A stretch of DNA of 64,000 nucleotides from Pacificoceanicola sp049341065 (GTDB taxonomy: Bacteria; Pseudomonadota; Alphaproteobacteria; Rhodobacterales; Rhodobacteraceae), in the NCBI RefSeq assembly GCF_049341065.1, contig NZ_JBMPIX010000019.1, positions 1 to 64,000 on the forward strand. Direction: 5' to 3'. The first letter of the stretch is position 1. Every line of letters begins with the position of its first letter. The position numbers and the translations under genes were made by a program. Positions 1 to 8,915 of the stretch are shown piece after piece. Below the pieces are notes generated by a model. That model made no database searches. It was not told the DNA's origin and saw nothing but the letters and a program-made list of their open reading frames with translations.

Positions 1-456
1 CCTGACAGGAAAGGCGCTCACGCCATGTTCAGCCGTCGATATTCTGCACTCGCGAACGGGTGTTTTTCCACGGAATCCACCAACTGCGGCCATTGGCGCA
101 GCCGCAGCGAATTCACACTTGGTCCCGCAGAGCCGACGTTCGCGCCCCAACGCCCCGAACAGATTCATTGCGAGCTTTACATTCTCAAAGCCTGGTCGTC
201 ACAGCGATCTCGGCGCGACCTTACAACAATATTTCCAATGGGCTGGCCGCTTGGGCGTCGTCTTCATTTGAGTTGGGCCTGCCAATGCCTTGAGACGGCA
301 CCCCAGTAGAGCTGGAAGGCTGAAACACAGCTGCTACCAGCCCATGCTTGAAGAATTGCGAACTGCGTCTTTCACGAAATGCCACTTTGCGGGACGGTGG
401 GCGGGGCGAGGTTCCGCAGGAACAAGCGCCGCTCCGCCGTCACATTCACAAAGGCA
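1..456. other. Gene-poor left edge of the window
   Basis: No convincing gene was found in these 456 bases. Several short open frames cross it on the plus strand, but none has a plausible ribosome binding site or a recognisable protein composition, and they overlap one another in different frames. The stretch lies downstream of the acpP terminator and probably also holds the 3' flank of a gene outside the window. Confidence 0.5.
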
Positions 457-482
457 AAACGGCGCCCCGTGGGGCGCCGTTT
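457..482 (-). terminator. Rho-independent terminator of acpP
   Basis: A perfect 12-base inverted repeat (AAACGGCGCCCC / GGGGCGCCGTTT) with a two-base centre lies 24 bases beyond the acpP stop. The A/T ends of the stem supply the T-rich exit on the minus strand. It should end the fabD-fabG-acpP transcription block. Confidence 0.85.
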
Positions 483-505
483 CAAAGACAGTCAGGCAAC
501 AACGC

Positions 506-739
506 TTATTGCGCTTCGGTGATGAACTTTACCGCGTCGCCAAAGGTCTGGATGGTCTCGGCTGCGTCGTCCGGGATCTCGATGCCAAACTCTTCTTCGA
601 AGGCCATGACCAGCTCGACGGTGTCGAGGCTGTCGGCGCCCAGGTCGTCGATGAACGAGGCGCTTTCCGTCACCTTGTCCTCTTCCACGCTCAGGTGCTC
701 AACCACAATCTTCTTAACGCGATCTGCGATGTCGCTCAT
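506..739 (-). CDS. acpP: Acyl carrier protein
   Basis: This is the 77-residue acidic acyl carrier protein of type II fatty-acid synthesis. It carries the growing acyl chain on a 4'-phosphopantetheine arm attached to Ser37 in the conserved motif GADSLD. Length, acidity and the helix II sequence ELVMAFEEEF are typical of the family. It is the last gene of a minus-strand block with fabG and fabD upstream, which matches the usual fabD-fabG-acpP order. A 207-base gap separates it from fabG, so it may also have its own promoter, as is common for this very abundant protein. Confidence 0.98.
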   Translation of the reverse strand: MSDIADRVKKIVVEHLSVEEDKVTESASFIDDLGADSLDTVELVMAFEEEFGIEIPDDAAETIQTFGDAVKFITEAQ

Positions 740-946
740 GTCATTTCCTCACTTGTTCGAGCCTCTTGGCTCATTTCGCCCTCGCCCCGAGGGGGTGGCA
801 TCCGGTGCCCTTGCGGGCGGCTTTGACCGGGAATCTCCCGGCTCTGGCCTTTAAACGCGTTTGCGCCCCTCGGCCAAAATCTGGGGCGCTATAGCATACG
901 CGGGCGCATTGGCAAATGCTTTGTGAACGCCGCCGCGCAGCAAGGT

Positions 947-1684
947 CTACAGCATGGCCATGCCGCCGTTGACATGCAAGGTGGTCCCGGTCACGTAACC
1001 GGCCTCGGAGCTGGCCAGATACAGCACCGCAGCCGCGATTTCTTCGGGTGTGCCCATGCGGCCCGACGGGATCTGCGTCAGGATCGCCGATTTCTGATCG
1101 TCTGTCAGCTTGTCGGTCATGGCGGTGGCGATAAAGCCCGGCGCAACAGCGTTCACCGTGATTCCCCGCGTCGCGACCTCGTAGGCCAGCGACTTCGACA
1201 TGCCGATCACCCCGGCCTTGGCCGCAGCATAGTTGCCCTGCCCCGGGTTGCCGGTGGCGCCAACAATCGAGCTGATGTTCACGATGCGGCCCCATCGCGA
1301 TTTCATCATGCCGCGCAGCACACCTTTGCACAGGCGGAAGGTCGAGGTCAGGTTGACCTCAAGCACGCTGGACCATTCGTCGTCCGACATCCGCATGAAC
1401 AGGTTGTCGCGCGTGATCCCGGCGTTGTTGACCAGAATATCGACCGCGCCCATGGCCTCGGCGGCCTGCTTGGGCAGCGCATTGACAGCCTCTGCGTCGG
1501 ACAGGTTGCAGGGCAGAACATGGGCGCGCTCGCCCAGTTCGGCGGCCAGTGCTTCCAGCGGTTCGACGCGGGTGCCGGAAAGGCCGACGGTGGCCCCCGC
1601 GGCATGCAAGGCCTTGGCGATCTCGCCGCCAATGCCCCCCGAAGCGCCGGTGATCAACGCGCATTTTCCTGTCAGATCGAACAT
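947..1684 (-). CDS. fabG: 3-oxoacyl-[acyl-carrier-protein] reductase
   Basis: FabG reduces 3-oxoacyl-ACP to 3-hydroxyacyl-ACP with NADPH in the fatty-acid elongation cycle. The 245-residue protein is a classical short-chain dehydrogenase. It has the cofactor motif TGASGGIG at residues 12-19, NNAG at 86-89, and the catalytic set Asn111, Ser139, Tyr152 and Lys156 (YAAAK). The C terminus GTTLHVNGGMAM is characteristic of FabG rather than of other SDRs. The start codon lies 11 bases after the fabD stop, so the two genes are cotranscribed and acpP follows. Confidence 0.97.
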   Translation of the reverse strand: MFDLTGKCALITGASGGIGGEIAKALHAAGATVGLSGTRVEPLEALAAELGERAHVLPCNLSDAEAVNALPKQAAEAMGAVDILVNNAGITRDNLFMRMSDDEWSSVLEVNLTSTFRLCKGVLRGMMKSRWGRIVNISSIVGATGNPGQGNYAAAKAGVIGMSKSLAYEVATRGITVNAVAPGFIATAMTDKLTDDQKSAILTQIPSGRMGTPEEIAAAVLYLASSEAGYVTGTTLHVNGGMAML

Positions 1685-1695
1685 CTATGTCTTCC

Positions 1696-2634
1696 TTATG
1701 CCAGAGCTTCGACGGCGGCCTTCACATCCGCCGCAGTGCCAATATTGCGCACGGTGGCGGGTTTGTGGATACGGCGCACCATGCCGGACAGGGCCTTGCC
1801 CGCACCGATTTCCCAGAATTCCTCAACGCCATGATGGGCCATCCATTCCACCGACTCGCGCCAGCGCACCGAGCCGGTAACCTGATCGACCAGAAGCGAA
1901 CGGATGGTGGTCACATCTGTCACCGCCTCGGCCAGCACATTGGCGACCAGCGGCACCTTGGGGGTGTGAATATCGACATCGTCCAGCGCCTCGGCCATGG
2001 CGCGGGCGGCAGGTTCCATCAGGGCGCAGTGGAAAGGCGCGCTGACCGGCAACAAAAGCGCCCGCTTGGCGCCTGCCTCTTTGGCCAGATCGACGGCGCG
2101 TTCAACCGCGGCCTTGGTCCCCGAAATCACCACCTGCGCCGGATCGTTGTCATTGGCAGCGGCGCAAACCTCGCCTTGGGCGGCATCCTGAGCCACTTGG
2201 CGCACAGCGGCGAGATCCAGCCCGAGGATCGCCGCCATGGCACCCTGCCCGACCGGAACCGCCGCCTGCATGGCCGCGCCGCGCGCCCGCAGCAGCCGCG
2301 CCGCATCGCCCACCGTCAAAGCCCCGGCCGCCGTCAGCGCCGAGTATTCGCCCAGCGAATGGCCCGCCACATAGGCCGCGGCCTCGATTCCGACGCCTTC
2401 CGCCTCAAGCGCGCGCATGGCGGCCAGCGATGTCGCCATCAGCGCAGGCTGGGCGTTGGCGGTCAGTGTCAGGGTTTCAATCTCGCCGTCCCAGATCAGC
2501 GTCGACAGCTTTTCGCCCAAGGCGGCGTCAACTTCGTCGAACACGGCTTTGGCCGCAGGATAGGCTTCGGCCAGATCGCGGCCCATTCCGATTGTCTGCG
2601 CCCCCTGTCCGGGGAAAATGAATGCTCGGCTCAT
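1696..2634 (-). CDS. fabD: Malonyl-CoA:ACP transacylase
   Basis: FabD loads malonate from coenzyme A onto acyl carrier protein, supplying the extender unit for fatty-acid synthesis. The 312 residues show the N-terminal motif FPGQGAQ (7-13), the nucleophile elbow GHSLGE with Ser93, and the partner histidine His202 in APFH. Length is normal for bacterial FabD. It is the first gene of the fabD-fabG-acpP block on the minus strand, divergent from the cytochrome b561-YceI gene. The promoter should lie in the roughly 150 bases between them. Confidence 0.97.
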   Translation of the reverse strand: MSRAFIFPGQGAQTIGMGRDLAEAYPAAKAVFDEVDAALGEKLSTLIWDGEIETLTLTANAQPALMATSLAAMRALEAEGVGIEAAAYVAGHSLGEYSALTAAGALTVGDAARLLRARGAAMQAAVPVGQGAMAAILGLDLAAVRQVAQDAAQGEVCAAANDNDPAQVVISGTKAAVERAVDLAKEAGAKRALLLPVSAPFHCALMEPAARAMAEALDDVDIHTPKVPLVANVLAEAVTDVTTIRSLLVDQVTGSVRWRESVEWMAHHGVEEFWEIGAGKALSGMVRRIHKPATVRNIGTAADVKAAVEALA

Positions 2635-2787
2635 AACGCTCTACCCTCCGCGTAATTCTATTGAGTTAAGGCATTACAGGCCTGCGCCCTCACGCGCAAT
2701 GCGCCCGCACGGGGAATGTGCGCAGATGAAGATTGCGGGCCCCGAGGCACCTGTTATCTGAACCCCGTCAAAGAGCAGGAGCCGCAG

Positions 2788-3987
2788 ATGCCGCTGACCA
2801 ACACCGCCACCCGTTTTGGAAGCCTCAGCAAAGCGCTGCATTGGGCCACGGCCTTGGGTATTCTGACGATGATCCCGCTGGGCATCATTGCGACTGATGC
2901 GCCCTTTGAAACGGCCGAGACACTGGCCTGGAAAGCCCAGCTGTTTTCCGTCCACAAGACCATCGGCGTGACGCTGTTTTTTCTCGCGGTGATCCGCATC
3001 CTCTGGGCCATCACACAGCCCAAACCCGCACCGTTGCACGCCGAGCGGCGGATTGAGACATGGCTCGCAGAAACCGTGCACTGGCTGCTTTATGGCTCGC
3101 TGGTGATCGTGCCGCTTTCAGGCTGGCTGCACCACGCCGCCACCACCGGCTTTGCCCCGATCCTCTGGCCCTTTGATCAGGGCCTGCCCTTTGTCCCCGA
3201 CAGCCCGGCGCTGGCCGAGGTCTTTGGCGCACTGCACCGGATCTTTGAAAAGGTGTTGGTTGTCTCGATCATCTTGCACGTCGCCGGAGCGCTCAAACAT
3301 CACGTGATTGACCGCGATGCCACGCTGCGCCGGATACTGCCCGGACAGACCGAGGCCGGAGACCCTTCGGTAACACATCGCCATGCCATGGCCGTTGTCG
3401 CGGCGCTGGCGGTCTGGGGCGGTGCGATCGGTCTTGGCGCAGGCTTGGGCAGCTTTGCCCATGAAGAGGCCCCCAAGGGTCCGGCCCTGGAACAGGTCGC
3501 CAGCGACTGGACGGTGCAGGACGGCAGCCTGTCGATCACCATTCAGCAATTCGGCAAGGCGGTCACCGGCCAGTTCGCCGATTGGCAGGCCGCGATCCGC
3601 TTTGATGACCCTACCGCCCCCGCCCCGCAAGGCGATGTTTCGGTGGATGTGTCGATCCCCTCGCTGACGCTTGGTTCGGTCACGGCGCAGGCCATGGGGC
3701 CGGACTTCTTTGACGCGGAAAGTTTTCCGACCGCCCGTTTCCAGGGCGAGATTTATGCGGTCAGCGAGCTCTTCGAGGCACGCGGAAGCCTGAGCCTGCG
3801 CGGCGCAGAGGTGCCTTTGACCCTGCTGTTCGAACTGCAGATCGACGGCGATACCGCACAGGCCAAGGGCTATGGCACGCTGGATCGGCGTGCCTTTGGG
3901 ATCGGTGAAACGATGACAGATGCCGGGCAATTGGGCTTTGAGGTCCGCGTCGATTTTGAACTGACCGCCGTGCGCCCGGCCCCCTGA
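2788..3987 (+). CDS. Cytochrome b561 / YceI fusion protein
   Basis: The 399-residue protein joins a cytochrome b561-type membrane domain (about residues 10-175) to a YceI-like lipocalin-fold domain (about 232-399). The first part has four hydrophobic segments with histidines suited to binding haem b (His18, His56, His150, His164). A fifth membrane segment near 200-222 leads into the YceI domain, placing it in the periplasm. YceI proteins bind long isoprenoid lipids such as polyprenyl quinones, so a quinone-linked electron-transfer or quinone-binding role is inferred. The ATG at 2788 was chosen because CAGGAG sits 7 bases ahead; an upstream ATG in frame lacks such a site. A second, soluble YceI gene lies about 0.6 kb downstream on the other strand. 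Confidence 0.88.
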   Translation: MPLTNTATRFGSLSKALHWATALGILTMIPLGIIATDAPFETAETLAWKAQLFSVHKTIGVTLFFLAVIRILWAITQPKPAPLHAERRIETWLAETVHWLLYGSLVIVPLSGWLHHAATTGFAPILWPFDQGLPFVPDSPALAEVFGALHRIFEKVLVVSIILHVAGALKHHVIDRDATLRRILPGQTEAGDPSVTHRHAMAVVAALAVWGGAIGLGAGLGSFAHEEAPKGPALEQVASDWTVQDGSLSITIQQFGKAVTGQFADWQAAIRFDDPTAPAPQGDVSVDVSIPSLTLGSVTAQAMGPDFFDAESFPTARFQGEIYAVSELFEARGSLSLRGAEVPLTLLFELQIDGDTAQAKGYGTLDRRAFGIGETMTDAGQLGFEVRVDFELTAVRPAP

Positions 3988-4047
3988 CGGGTCCAGCTTG
4001 CGGGGCCGTTTTGCTGCCCCGCAAATATCGACAACCCCGGTTTTTCC

Positions 4048-4410
4048 CTAGGCAGCGCCTCGGCTGCCTTCAAGCTGCCTATCCGACAGCGCCAGAACGT
4101 GATGGCCGTCGAACGTGATCGGATCGCCCGGTTTCAGCCCGCGAAAGCCAAAGGGCGCAGACAGCAGGTGCCCATGGCACTGCCCGCCCTCGTGCCGGTC
4201 AAAGACCACCCATAGCCTTTCGACCCCGCCATCGTTGTCGGCAGTGACCTCTTCAAACATCAGCCGCACATGATCGCCCTGTTGCAGCGCGCCGATTTGT
4301 TCGGGATCAGGCAACAGGAAAGTCTTGGGACTGGCCTGCTGGATGAAGCGTGGGTCAATCAGACGCCAGTCATGGTGATCCTGCTTGGCCTTTGGAAAAT
4401 CGACGTTCAT
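4048..4410 (-). CDS. DUF2314-like protein of unknown function
   Basis: A 120-residue soluble protein without a signal peptide. Its C-terminal half has the pattern RLWVVFD..EGGQCHGHLLSAP, then LKPGDPITFDGHHVL. This resembles DUF2314 (YegJ-like) proteins, where an E/R-x-W-V strand is followed by a GD-x-V/I turn. The match is by eye and only tentative; the function is unknown. The ATG at 4410 was preferred over an in-frame TTG seven codons upstream because AAGGGG lies 7 bases before the ATG. It is convergent with the cytochrome b561-YceI gene. Confidence 0.6.
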   Translation of the reverse strand: MNVDFPKAKQDHHDWRLIDPRFIQQASPKTFLLPDPEQIGALQQGDHVRLMFEEVTADNDGGVERLWVVFDRHEGGQCHGHLLSAPFGFRGLKPGDPITFDGHHVLALSDRQLEGSRGAA

Positions 4411-4530
4411 TTGGAGTGCCCCTTTATGCAACTTGTGATGCCTGCGTGATTCCCCTTAACACTACTTAAGGTTGCTGTCGCAAATTGGGCCAGCATTGGG
4501 CCATTCAGTGAAAGAGGATTAACAAAGCAC

Positions 4531-4558
4531 AAACGCCCCCGGATTGCTCCGAGGGCGC
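4531..4558 (-). terminator. Terminator of the yceI gene
   Basis: An imperfect stem of about ten pairs (CGCCCCCGGA / TCCGAGGGCG, one mismatch, loop TTGC) lies shortly after the yceI stop. A T-rich stretch follows on the minus strand. Confidence 0.65.
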
Positions 4559-4583
4559 CGTAAGGCAAAGCCGAAAGGGATGT

Positions 4584-5156
4584 TCAGTTCGCTTGCATCG
4601 CTTCGACGGAAATCATCAGCTGCACTTCATCGCTGACGTAGGGTGCAAAAGCGCCCAGCCCAAAGTCCGAGCGTACAAGCGTCGCGGTGGCGTCAAAACC
4701 GGCCCAGGGCTTGCCCTCCATCGGGTGATCCATTTCCTGGTTCAGCTTGGCGGCAAGCGTCACCGGCTTGGTCACGCCGTTCAGCGTCAGATCACCGGTG
4801 ATATTGGCTGTGTTTTCGCCGGTCACTTCAATCGCGGTCGAGGAGAAGGTCACTTTCTCGTCATCGGCGGCATCAAAGAAATCGCCGGACATGAAGTGAT
4901 CAAAGCGGGCTTCCCAGCCGGTCAGCATCGAGCGCACGGGGAATTCAACCGTCACGCTGGAGTTGGCGGGCGTCTGTTTGTCCCATGAAATTTGCCCCTC
5001 GAAGCCCGAGAACATCCCGTAAGACGTCGAATAGCCGAGGTGGTTGTAGGTAAAGACGATCTGGCTGTGGCTTGGGTCCAGCACGTAAGAGGCGGACTCG
5101 GAAGCGGCCAGAGGGGTTGCGGCGGCAAGCGCGGCGGCAAGGAAAAACGATTTCAT
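4584..5156 (-). CDS. Periplasmic YceI family protein
   Basis: A 190-residue secreted protein of the YceI lipocalin-fold family, which bind polyisoprenoid lipids in a beta-barrel. Residues 1-18 form a signal peptide (positive MKS start, alanine-rich core, cleavage near ASES). The mature part starts YVLDPSHSQIVFTYNHLG, the standard YceI opening, and continues with GDLTLNGVTKPVTL and SDFGLGAF, both family hallmarks. It is transcribed alone, between a small membrane protein gene upstream and its own terminator. Together with the b561-YceI fusion nearby it suggests a local periplasmic lipid or quinone handling theme, which is inference. Confidence 0.92.
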   Translation of the reverse strand: MKSFFLAAALAAATPLAASESASYVLDPSHSQIVFTYNHLGYSTSYGMFSGFEGQISWDKQTPANSSVTVEFPVRSMLTGWEARFDHFMSGDFFDAADDEKVTFSSTAIEVTGENTANITGDLTLNGVTKPVTLAAKLNQEMDHPMEGKPWAGFDATATLVRSDFGLGAFAPYVSDEVQLMISVEAMQAN

Positions 5157-5306
5157 TTCAGCACCATTGGTTGTGTTTCTTGATGGTGCAGATGTCGGTC
5201 AGAATGCCCGGTTGCTCAATCCCGCGCGGGCGCGCAAGGTCTGTGTGTTCGCGAACGCAGCGGATTGGTCAGCCCCCTTGACGCAATCGCCCCGCCCCAA
5301 GGGCCG

Positions 5307-5543
5307 TTATTTTTGCCGCGCCATGACAAGAAAGCACATGCCGCCGATCAGCATGAACACCGACAGGCCCACCTTCATCAGCGAGATCCCCGGCATTTCC
5401 GCCGTTCCCGGGACCAACCACAGACCAAAGGCCGAAATACAAAGAGTGCTGCCGATGAAGCCAAAGACCAGGGCCATCAAAACCCCCGCAAACGGCACCT
5501 CAGTCGGGACGCGGCGGGACATTAGGGTAGTGACGGCGCTCAT
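5307..5543 (-). CDS. Small two-segment membrane protein
   Basis: A 78-residue protein with two hydrophobic segments, about residues 17-44 and 53-75, connected by a short loop (PGTAEMPGIS). The tail ARQK is positive. No family was recognised. A good ribosome site (AGGAG about 7 bases before the ATG) and normal composition support a real gene. It is divergent from rpsF, which starts about 240 bases away. Confidence 0.7.
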   Translation of the reverse strand: MSAVTTLMSRRVPTEVPFAGVLMALVFGFIGSTLCISAFGLWLVPGTAEMPGISLMKVGLSVFMLIGGMCFLVMARQK

Positions 5544-5785
5544 GGCTGCTCTCCTGTTCGTTCGTTTTGACTAGAATCGTCACCGATTGGGACAGCAATG
5601 CGGCGCCAAATGGGAAATGCTTTGTTCGGGCGGAACCGCGCTCACGCCCTTGCGCCGCAGGGCAAAGCGTGTATAGAGGCGCGACCTTTCGCTGATTTGC
5701 TTGAACCGCGCAGTCTCTCGTGGGCCGGGGCGAAAGGGACACTCGGTCCTATGAAATGCGCCTTGATAGAAGAAACGGAGACCAC

Positions 5786-6178
5786 ATGCCGCTGTATGAG
5801 CATGTTATGATCGCGCGTCAGGACTTGTCCAACGCGCAGGCCGAAGGCCTTGTCGAACACTTCAGCACTGTACTCACGGACAACGGCGGCAAAGTCGTCG
5901 ATTCCGAGTATTGGGGCGTGAAGACCATGGCCTACAAGATCAACAAAAACCGCAAAGGCCACTACGCCTTCCTGAAGACCGACGCCCCCAGCGCAGCGGT
6001 TCAGGAAATGGAGCGTCTGATGGCTCTGCACGACGACGTCATGCGTATTCTGACCATCAAGGTCGACGAGCACGCCGAAGGCCCGTCCGTTCAGATGCAA
6101 AAGCGTGACGAGCGCGGGGACCGTGGTGATCGCGGCGACCGTGGTGATCGTGGCGAACGCCGCGAACGTCGCAACTGA
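5786..6178 (+). CDS. rpsF: 30S ribosomal protein S6
   Basis: S6 is a small-subunit protein that binds next to S18 in the central domain of 16S rRNA. The 130-residue product starts MPLYEHVMIARQDLS and has the family motif YWGVKTMAYKI. The ATG at 5786 was chosen from homology and the GGAG 5 bases ahead; an upstream in-frame ATG gives a 22-residue extension not seen in S6. The C terminus carries a repeated Asp-Arg-Gly tract followed by Arg/Glu-rich residues, encoded by a near-perfect 9-base DNA repeat at about 6110-6165. It leads the rpsF-rpsR-rplI operon. Confidence 0.97.
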   Translation: MPLYEHVMIARQDLSNAQAEGLVEHFSTVLTDNGGKVVDSEYWGVKTMAYKINKNRKGHYAFLKTDAPSAAVQEMERLMALHDDVMRILTIKVDEHAEGPSVQMQKRDERGDRGDRGDRGDRGERRERRN

Positions 6179-6202
6179 TCCCTGAAGAAGAGGAGTTAAA
6201 CC

Positions 6203-6430
6203 ATGGCTGCAAAACCGTTTTTCCGCCGCCGCAAGGTCTGCCCCTTCTCGGGCGACAATGCACCCAAGATCGACTACAAGGACACCAAGCTCCTGCAACG
6301 CTACATCTCAGAGCGTGGCAAGATCGTCCCCAGCCGGATCACCGCCGTATCGGCCAAGAAGCAGCGTGAGCTGGCCCGCGCAATCAAGCGCGCCCGCTTC
6401 CTCGCCCTTCTGCCCTATGCCGTGAAGTAA
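6203..6430 (+). CDS. rpsR: 30S ribosomal protein S18
   Basis: The 75-residue S18 protein pairs with S6 on the 30S platform. It shows the typical basic C terminus [24 protein letters not shown] and the N-terminal [10 protein letters not shown]. It lies 24 bases after rpsF with AGAAGAGGAG ahead of its ATG, and 12 bases before rplI, the standard operon arrangement. Confidence 0.98.
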
Positions 6431-6442
6431 GGAGAGACTGAC

Positions 6443-7066
6443 ATGCAAGTTATCCTTCTGGAACGCGTGGCCAAGCTTGGCCAGATGGGCGACGTCGTCG
6501 ACGTCAAGCCCGGTTTCGCCCGCAACTACCTGCTGCTGCAGGGCAAGGCACTGACCGCTTCGAAAGAGAACATCGCTTCCTTCGAAGATCAGAAAGCCCA
6601 GCTTGAAGCACGCAACCTGGAAACCAAGAAAGAAGCAGAGGCCCTGGCCGAGCGTCTTGGCGGCCAGCAGTTCATCGTGATTCGTCAGGCCTCTGACGGC
6701 GGCAACCTCTACGGCTCGGTCACCACACGTGACGCCGCCGACGTGGCCACCGAAGAAGGTTTCTCGGTCGATCGCAAGCAGATCATCATTCGCCAGCCCA
6801 TCAAGATCTTGGGCTTGCACGAAGTCGAGGTGCACCTGCACCCCGAAGTCATGGTGACCATCGCGCTGAACGTTGCACGCTCGCCCGAAGAGGCCGAGCT
6901 GCAAGCTTCCGGCAAGTCCATTCAGGAACTGGCTGCAGAAGAAGAAGCGCAGGCAGAATTCGAGATTTCGGAACTGTTTGACGATATCGGCGCCGCCGCT
7001 GACGAAGATTCCGATCTGGTCGAGACCCCCGAGGGTCGTGGCGAGTCGGACGACGAAAACGCCTAA
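6443..7066 (+). CDS. rplI: 50S ribosomal protein L9
   Basis: L9 binds domain V of 23S rRNA and helps keep the reading frame. The first 50 residues (MQVILLERVAKLGQMGDVVDVKPGFARNYL) are the conserved rRNA-binding domain. The 207-residue protein is longer than the usual 150 or so. The surplus is an acidic C-terminal tail (about residues 155-207), rich in Glu, Asp and Ala. Such tails occur in alphaproteobacterial L9 and are of unknown role. SD AAGGAG precedes the start, and a strong terminator follows the gene. Confidence 0.97.
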   Translation: MQVILLERVAKLGQMGDVVDVKPGFARNYLLLQGKALTASKENIASFEDQKAQLEARNLETKKEAEALAERLGGQQFIVIRQASDGGNLYGSVTTRDAADVATEEGFSVDRKQIIIRQPIKILGLHEVEVHLHPEVMVTIALNVARSPEEAELQASGKSIQELAAEEEAQAEFEISELFDDIGAAADEDSDLVETPEGRGESDDENA

Positions 7067-7093
7067 GTCCTTAACAGGATTTCTGAGAATGAG

Positions 7094-7128
7094 CCGCCGC
7101 GCTGGCAACAGCGCGGCGGTTTTCTTTT
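7094..7128 (+). terminator. Terminator of the rpsF-rpsR-rplI operon
   Basis: A perfect 11-base stem (CCGCCGCGCTG / CAGCGCGGCGG, loop GCAA) is followed by TTTTCTTTT, 27 bases after the rplI stop. Confidence 0.93.
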
Positions 7129-7263
7129 GCGAAACCGGGATCCGCTGTCCCTGATGCCCCTGCCGTGGTGGCTTTTGTCTTTCTGAACATGGTTAGGGAA
7201 TTGGTGAGAAGTTTAACCTATTGCTCATTACCAATTCACATTGTTCAGTCTGCGGAGAACTGC

Positions 7264-8631
7264 ATGAGACTTTTTCAAAGACCCGGACGGGAAGAAAATC
7301 ACGCAACCCAAGCCGACCTTTCTCTGATCAAGATGGTGCAAGATACCCAGGCCGTAATCCGCTTCAAAAGCGATGGCACTATTCTGGACGCCAACCAGAA
7401 TTTTCTCGATGCGCTGGGGTACACGGCTGAGGACATTCTCGGCAACAAACATGCCATGTTCATTGACCCGACCTATCGCGAAAGCCGGGATTACCAGGAC
7501 TTTTGGGATTCTCTGCGCTCTGGAAAGGTCTTTACCGATCAATTACCACGCCTGCATAAAAATGGCTCAACAGTTTGGATACAAGCCACCTATGCGCCAA
7601 TCCGGGACGCCAATAAGCAAGTCACAGAGGTCATCAAGATTGCGACCAATGTGACCGAGCGCCGCGAAGCGATCGCATCGATCGCCGAAGGGCTTGAAGA
7701 ATTGAGAATGGGCAACCTGACCCACCGCGTGCCAAGCACATCGCAACCGGACATCGACCAAATTTGCGATGCCTTCAACTCTGCTGCCAATCAATTGGAA
7801 ACCATGGTTTCAGAGGTCAAGACGGCAAGTTCCGCGATCCACACGAGTGGAATCAAAGTCAATGATGCGGCCAACAACCTGTCATCGCGGACCGAAACGC
7901 AGGCTGCAACGCTGGAGCAAACCGCCGCCGCCGTCGAACAACTGACCTCGAGCGCCTCTGCTGCGGCCGACAACGCCCGCAATGTGGACGACATCGCCAC
8001 CCGCACCCGGGACGCCGCCAAGGAGGGCGGACAGGTTGTCAGCGACGTCATCGACGCCATGGGCCTTATCGAAAAATCTTCAGGGCAGATTTCGCAAATC
8101 ATCACCGTGATCGAAGACCTTGCCTTTCAGACCAACCTTCTGTCGCTGAATGCCGGTGTCGAAGCGGCCCGCGCGGGCGATGCCGGGCGCGGCTTTGCCG
8201 TGGTCGCATCGGAAGTCCGGGCGCTCGCACAGCGCTCGGCGGATTCGGCGCGCGACATCAAATCCCTGATCACCGAAAGCTCGCAACACGTCGCGGCCGG
8301 GGTCGATCTGGTGGAGCGCGCGAACACCGAACTCAGCACAATTTTCGATGGGGTGGGCACAATCACGGACAACATCAAGAATATCGCCGGTGGCCTGACG
8401 GAACAATCCGCCACGCTGGCACAGATCAACACCGCCGTGGCCGAGTTGGACCATGTCACCCAGCGCAATGCTTCTATGGTGCTTGAAACGACGGCAATCA
8501 GCAAATCTCTGGCTGCCGATACCGATGCCCTGTTCACTCAGGTCGCAAATTTCCGCACCTCAGGCGGCATGGCGATGAGCGCGTGGAAAAGCGGTGCGAC
8601 CGAGGGCGGAACAATCGCACAGGTCTTCTGA
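7264..8631 (+). CDS. Soluble PAS-domain methyl-accepting chemotaxis protein
   Basis: A 455-residue chemoreceptor without transmembrane segments. An N-terminal PAS domain (about residues 25-135, with TILDANQNFLDALGY and DILGNKHAMF) is followed by a HAMP-like stretch and a long signalling coiled coil. The hairpin tip is FQTNLLSLNAGVEAARAGDAGRGFAVVASEVRALA-like, the contact site for CheA/CheW. PAS sensors of this form often bind haem or flavin and respond to redox or oxygen, but the ligand cannot be read here. ATG 7264 was chosen because GGAG lies about 7 bases ahead; an upstream start would add an unusual N terminus. No other chemotaxis gene is nearby. Confidence 0.93.
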   Translation: MRLFQRPGREENHATQADLSLIKMVQDTQAVIRFKSDGTILDANQNFLDALGYTAEDILGNKHAMFIDPTYRESRDYQDFWDSLRSGKVFTDQLPRLHKNGSTVWIQATYAPIRDANKQVTEVIKIATNVTERREAIASIAEGLEELRMGNLTHRVPSTSQPDIDQICDAFNSAANQLETMVSEVKTASSAIHTSGIKVNDAANNLSSRTETQAATLEQTAAAVEQLTSSASAAADNARNVDDIATRTRDAAKEGGQVVSDVIDAMGLIEKSSGQISQIITVIEDLAFQTNLLSLNAGVEAARAGDAGRGFAVVASEVRALAQRSADSARDIKSLITESSQHVAAGVDLVERANTELSTIFDGVGTITDNIKNIAGGLTEQSATLAQINTAVAELDHVTQRNASMVLETTAISKSLAADTDALFTQVANFRTSGGMAMSAWKSGATEGGTIAQVF

Positions 8632-8915
8632 CGGGTCGCGCTGTCGCCTTTAACAGCCGTTCGACATGATTGATCCCCCGAAGTGCCGGGGCGATCGACA
8701 TGGCAGGAATCAATTCAGCCGAGCGCGCCGCGCCTCTCATGACGGACGGCTTTTGTCATATCGACAGAGTTGCGAGGGTTCTTGAGGCATTGGTGATTGC
8801 CCATGCCCCGAAAACGCGTCGCGCACCAAAGACTTGGGGATTTGCGGTTTTTCTGACCCGCGTCGACCTGCCAACCGCAGCCCGACTGAATTGGCCGCCT
8901 GAAACTGACCCTGCC

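Noticed and set aside
7264..8631. Chemoreceptor thought truncated because it lacks membrane segments
   Set aside because: The PAS domain, HAMP-like stretch and signalling tip are all complete; soluble chemoreceptors of this form are common.
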